This document shows, piece by piece, positions 62,720-64,000 of a stretch of DNA of 64,000 bases. Below the pieces are notes generated by a model. That model did not search any database and was not told the DNA's origin. It saw only the letters and a program-made list of their open reading frames with translations. Each line of letters starts with the position of its first letter. Position 1 is the stretch's first letter. The DNA is taken from positions 62,001 through 126,000 of the forward strand of contig NZ_JAFYHP010000012.1 of the NCBI RefSeq assembly GCF_017539065.1, written 5' to 3'. The translations under genes and the position numbers were made by a program. Origin of the DNA: Methanobrevibacter sp. (GTDB taxonomy: Archaea; Methanobacteriota; Methanobacteria; Methanobacteriales; Methanobacteriaceae).

Positions 62720-64000
62720 CTAATCGTCTTTTACTTCATAGTCTGCATCGATTGTGTCATCATCGCCGTCATTAGCACCAGCATTAGGGTCAGCTCCAGC
62801 TTGTTGTTGAGCTTGTGCTTCTGCTTGTGCTTGTTGGTAAATTCTTACACTAATTTCTTGAACTGCATTTGAAAGTTCATCAGACTTTGCTTTAATGGCA
62901 TCAACGTCATCGCCAGCTATGAGTTCTCTTAATTCAGCTACAAGTCCTTCGACTTTAGTTTTTTCATCTTCAGATACTTGATCTTTGAGTTCATCTAAGG
63001 TTTTTTCTGAAGTGTAAATTAATGAGTCTGCAGTATTTCTGATTTCAATTTCTTCTTGTCTTTTTGCATCTGCTTCAGCATTCATTTCTGCTTCTTTGAT
63101 TTTTTGTTCGATTTCCTCATCGGATAATTTAGTAGATGAGGTAATGGTAATTGCTTGTTCTTTACCAGTTCCTTTATCTTTAGCAGTTACATTAATAATA
63201 CCGTTTGCATCAATATCAAAGGTTACTTCAATTTGTGGAACGCCTCTTGGTGCAGGTGGAATACCTACAAGTTGGAAACGTCCAAGTGAAGTGTTGTCTG
63301 CTGCCATTTTTCTTTCCCCTTGTAAAACATTAATGTCTACTGAAGGTTGATTATCAGCAGCTGTGGAGAAAATTTGGCTTTTCTTGGTAGGGATTGTAGT
63401 GTTTCTGTCAATTAAAGTGGTTGATACTCCACCTAAGGTTTCGATACCTAAGGATAATGGAGTTACGTCTAACAATACGATGTCTTTAATTTCACCAGCT
63501 AATACTCCTCCTTGAATAGCCGCACCCATAGATACACATTCCATTGGGTCAATACCACGTTCAACTGGTTTGCCTATGAATTTTTCAACGAATTTTTGCA
63601 CGATTGGCATTCTGGTAGGTCCACCAACTAAGATGATTTTATCAATTTCAGATTTGCTCATTTTTGCATCATCTAAAGCTTGTTGCATTGGTTTACCTGA
63701 TTTTTCGACAATTGAATCAACGAGCTCTTCTAATTTAGCTCTAGTAAGTGAGATAATTAAGTTTTTAGGAGTTCCATCAGTTCCCATTGCGATGAATGGT
63801 AGGTTTACTTCAGTGGTTGTAGTAGTGGACAATTCGATTTTTGCTTTTTCAGCAGCTTCTCTTAATCTTTGTACTGCTTGGTCATTGTCCATTAAGTCAA
63901 TACCTTCTTGTGCTTTGAACTCATCAGCTAAGTATTTGATTAAAACGTTGTCCATATCGGTACCACCGAGTTGGGTGTCCCCACTGGTAGATCTTACTTC
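62720..64000 (-). CDS. dnaK: Molecular chaperone DnaK, C-terminal part
   Basis: 426 codons run in from the right edge; the N-terminal third is outside the window. The visible part begins at [12 protein letters not shown] of the nucleotide-binding domain. It continues through [21 protein letters not shown] (adenosine motif), the interdomain linker and start of the substrate domain [18 protein letters not shown] (here IVLLDVTP), and the helical lid. It ends in a Gln/Ala-rich then acidic tail ([14 protein letters not shown]) typical of bacterial-type DnaK. It cooperates with DnaJ encoded downstream. Confidence 0.95.
   Translation of the reverse strand, partial: EVRSTSGDTQLGGTDMDNVLIKYLADEFKAQEGIDLMDNDQAVQRLREAAEKAKIELSTTTTTEVNLPFIAMGTDGTPKNLIISLTRAKLEELVDSIVEKSGKPMQQALDDAKMSKSEIDKIILVGGPTRMPIVQKFVEKFIGKPVERGIDPMECVSMGAAIQGGVLAGEIKDIVLLDVTPLSLGIETLGGVSTTLIDRNTTIPTKKSQIFSTAADNQPSVDINVLQGERKMAADNTSLGRFQLVGIPPAPRGVPQIEVTFDIDANGIINVTAKDKGTGKEQAITITSSTKLSDEEIEQKIKEAEMNAEADAKRQEEIEIRNTADSLIYTSEKTLDELKDQVSEDEKTKVEGLVAELRELIAGDDVDAIKAKSDELSNAVQEISVRIYQQAQAEAQAQQQAGADPNAGANDGDDDTIDADYEVKDD

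Overview
The window is from a methanogenic archaeon of the order Methanobacteriales, most likely a Methanobrevibacter. Four things point there: a complete F420-reducing hydrogenase operon (frhADGB), a coenzyme F430 biosynthesis gene (cfbD), archaeal information-processing genes (PCNA, GINS, L44e, S27e, eIF2-alpha, Nop10), and AT-rich DNA with several very large secreted 'adhesin-like' proteins typical of pseudomurein-walled gut methanogens. Translation signals are consistent across the window. Many genes carry GTGAT 3-5 nt before the start, or GGAGG 7 nt before it, which allows several start codons to be corrected.

Layout. 1-4046 (minus strand): the N-terminus of a secreted protein, cbiE, and a membrane phosphatase-like protein translationally coupled to a metallophosphoesterase. 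4123-11212: ychF, small conserved genes, an SLC13-type permease, a MATE exporter between two paralogous SLATT-like membrane proteins, and a C_GCAxxG_C_C protein. 11290-14335: cfbD-hisH-AIR-synthase-like operon. 14424-21485: small proteins, tRNA-Arg(GCG), truD, a zinc-ribbon protein, the phosphomevalonate dehydratase small subunit, an amidohydrolase and a Cu+ ATPase. 21488-25282: purB and membrane proteins, an HTH regulator and a CPBP protease. 25370-31772: the complete trpEGDCFBA operon behind a promoter with TGTACA-type boxes. 31845-37738: replication/translation cluster pcn-GINS-rpl44e-rps27e-eIF2a-nop10-PAC2, then a DUF2112-like gene and an EndoQ-like nuclease. 37743-37944: two tRNA-Arg genes. 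38032-42190: a PepSY-like membrane protein and frhADGB.

42299-61451 is an accessory, surface-oriented region. It has four large secreted proteins, methionine aminopeptidase, a coiled-coil membrane pair, initiator tRNA followed by RNase P RNA, and a displaced duplicate of the RNase P RNA 3' end. The window closes with dnaJ and the C-terminal two thirds of dnaK (minus strand).

Most notable: (i) a 1673-residue beta-helix adhesin holding about 25 copies of a C-[IVL]-D-G heptad; (ii) a signal-peptide- and membrane-anchor-bearing CobN-like chelatase; (iii) two secreted-protein genes whose best-supported start codons are AUU and ACG; (iv) two stand-alone SLATT-like proteins around a MATE exporter; (v) a direct repeat of the rnpB 3' end bracketing two small genes.
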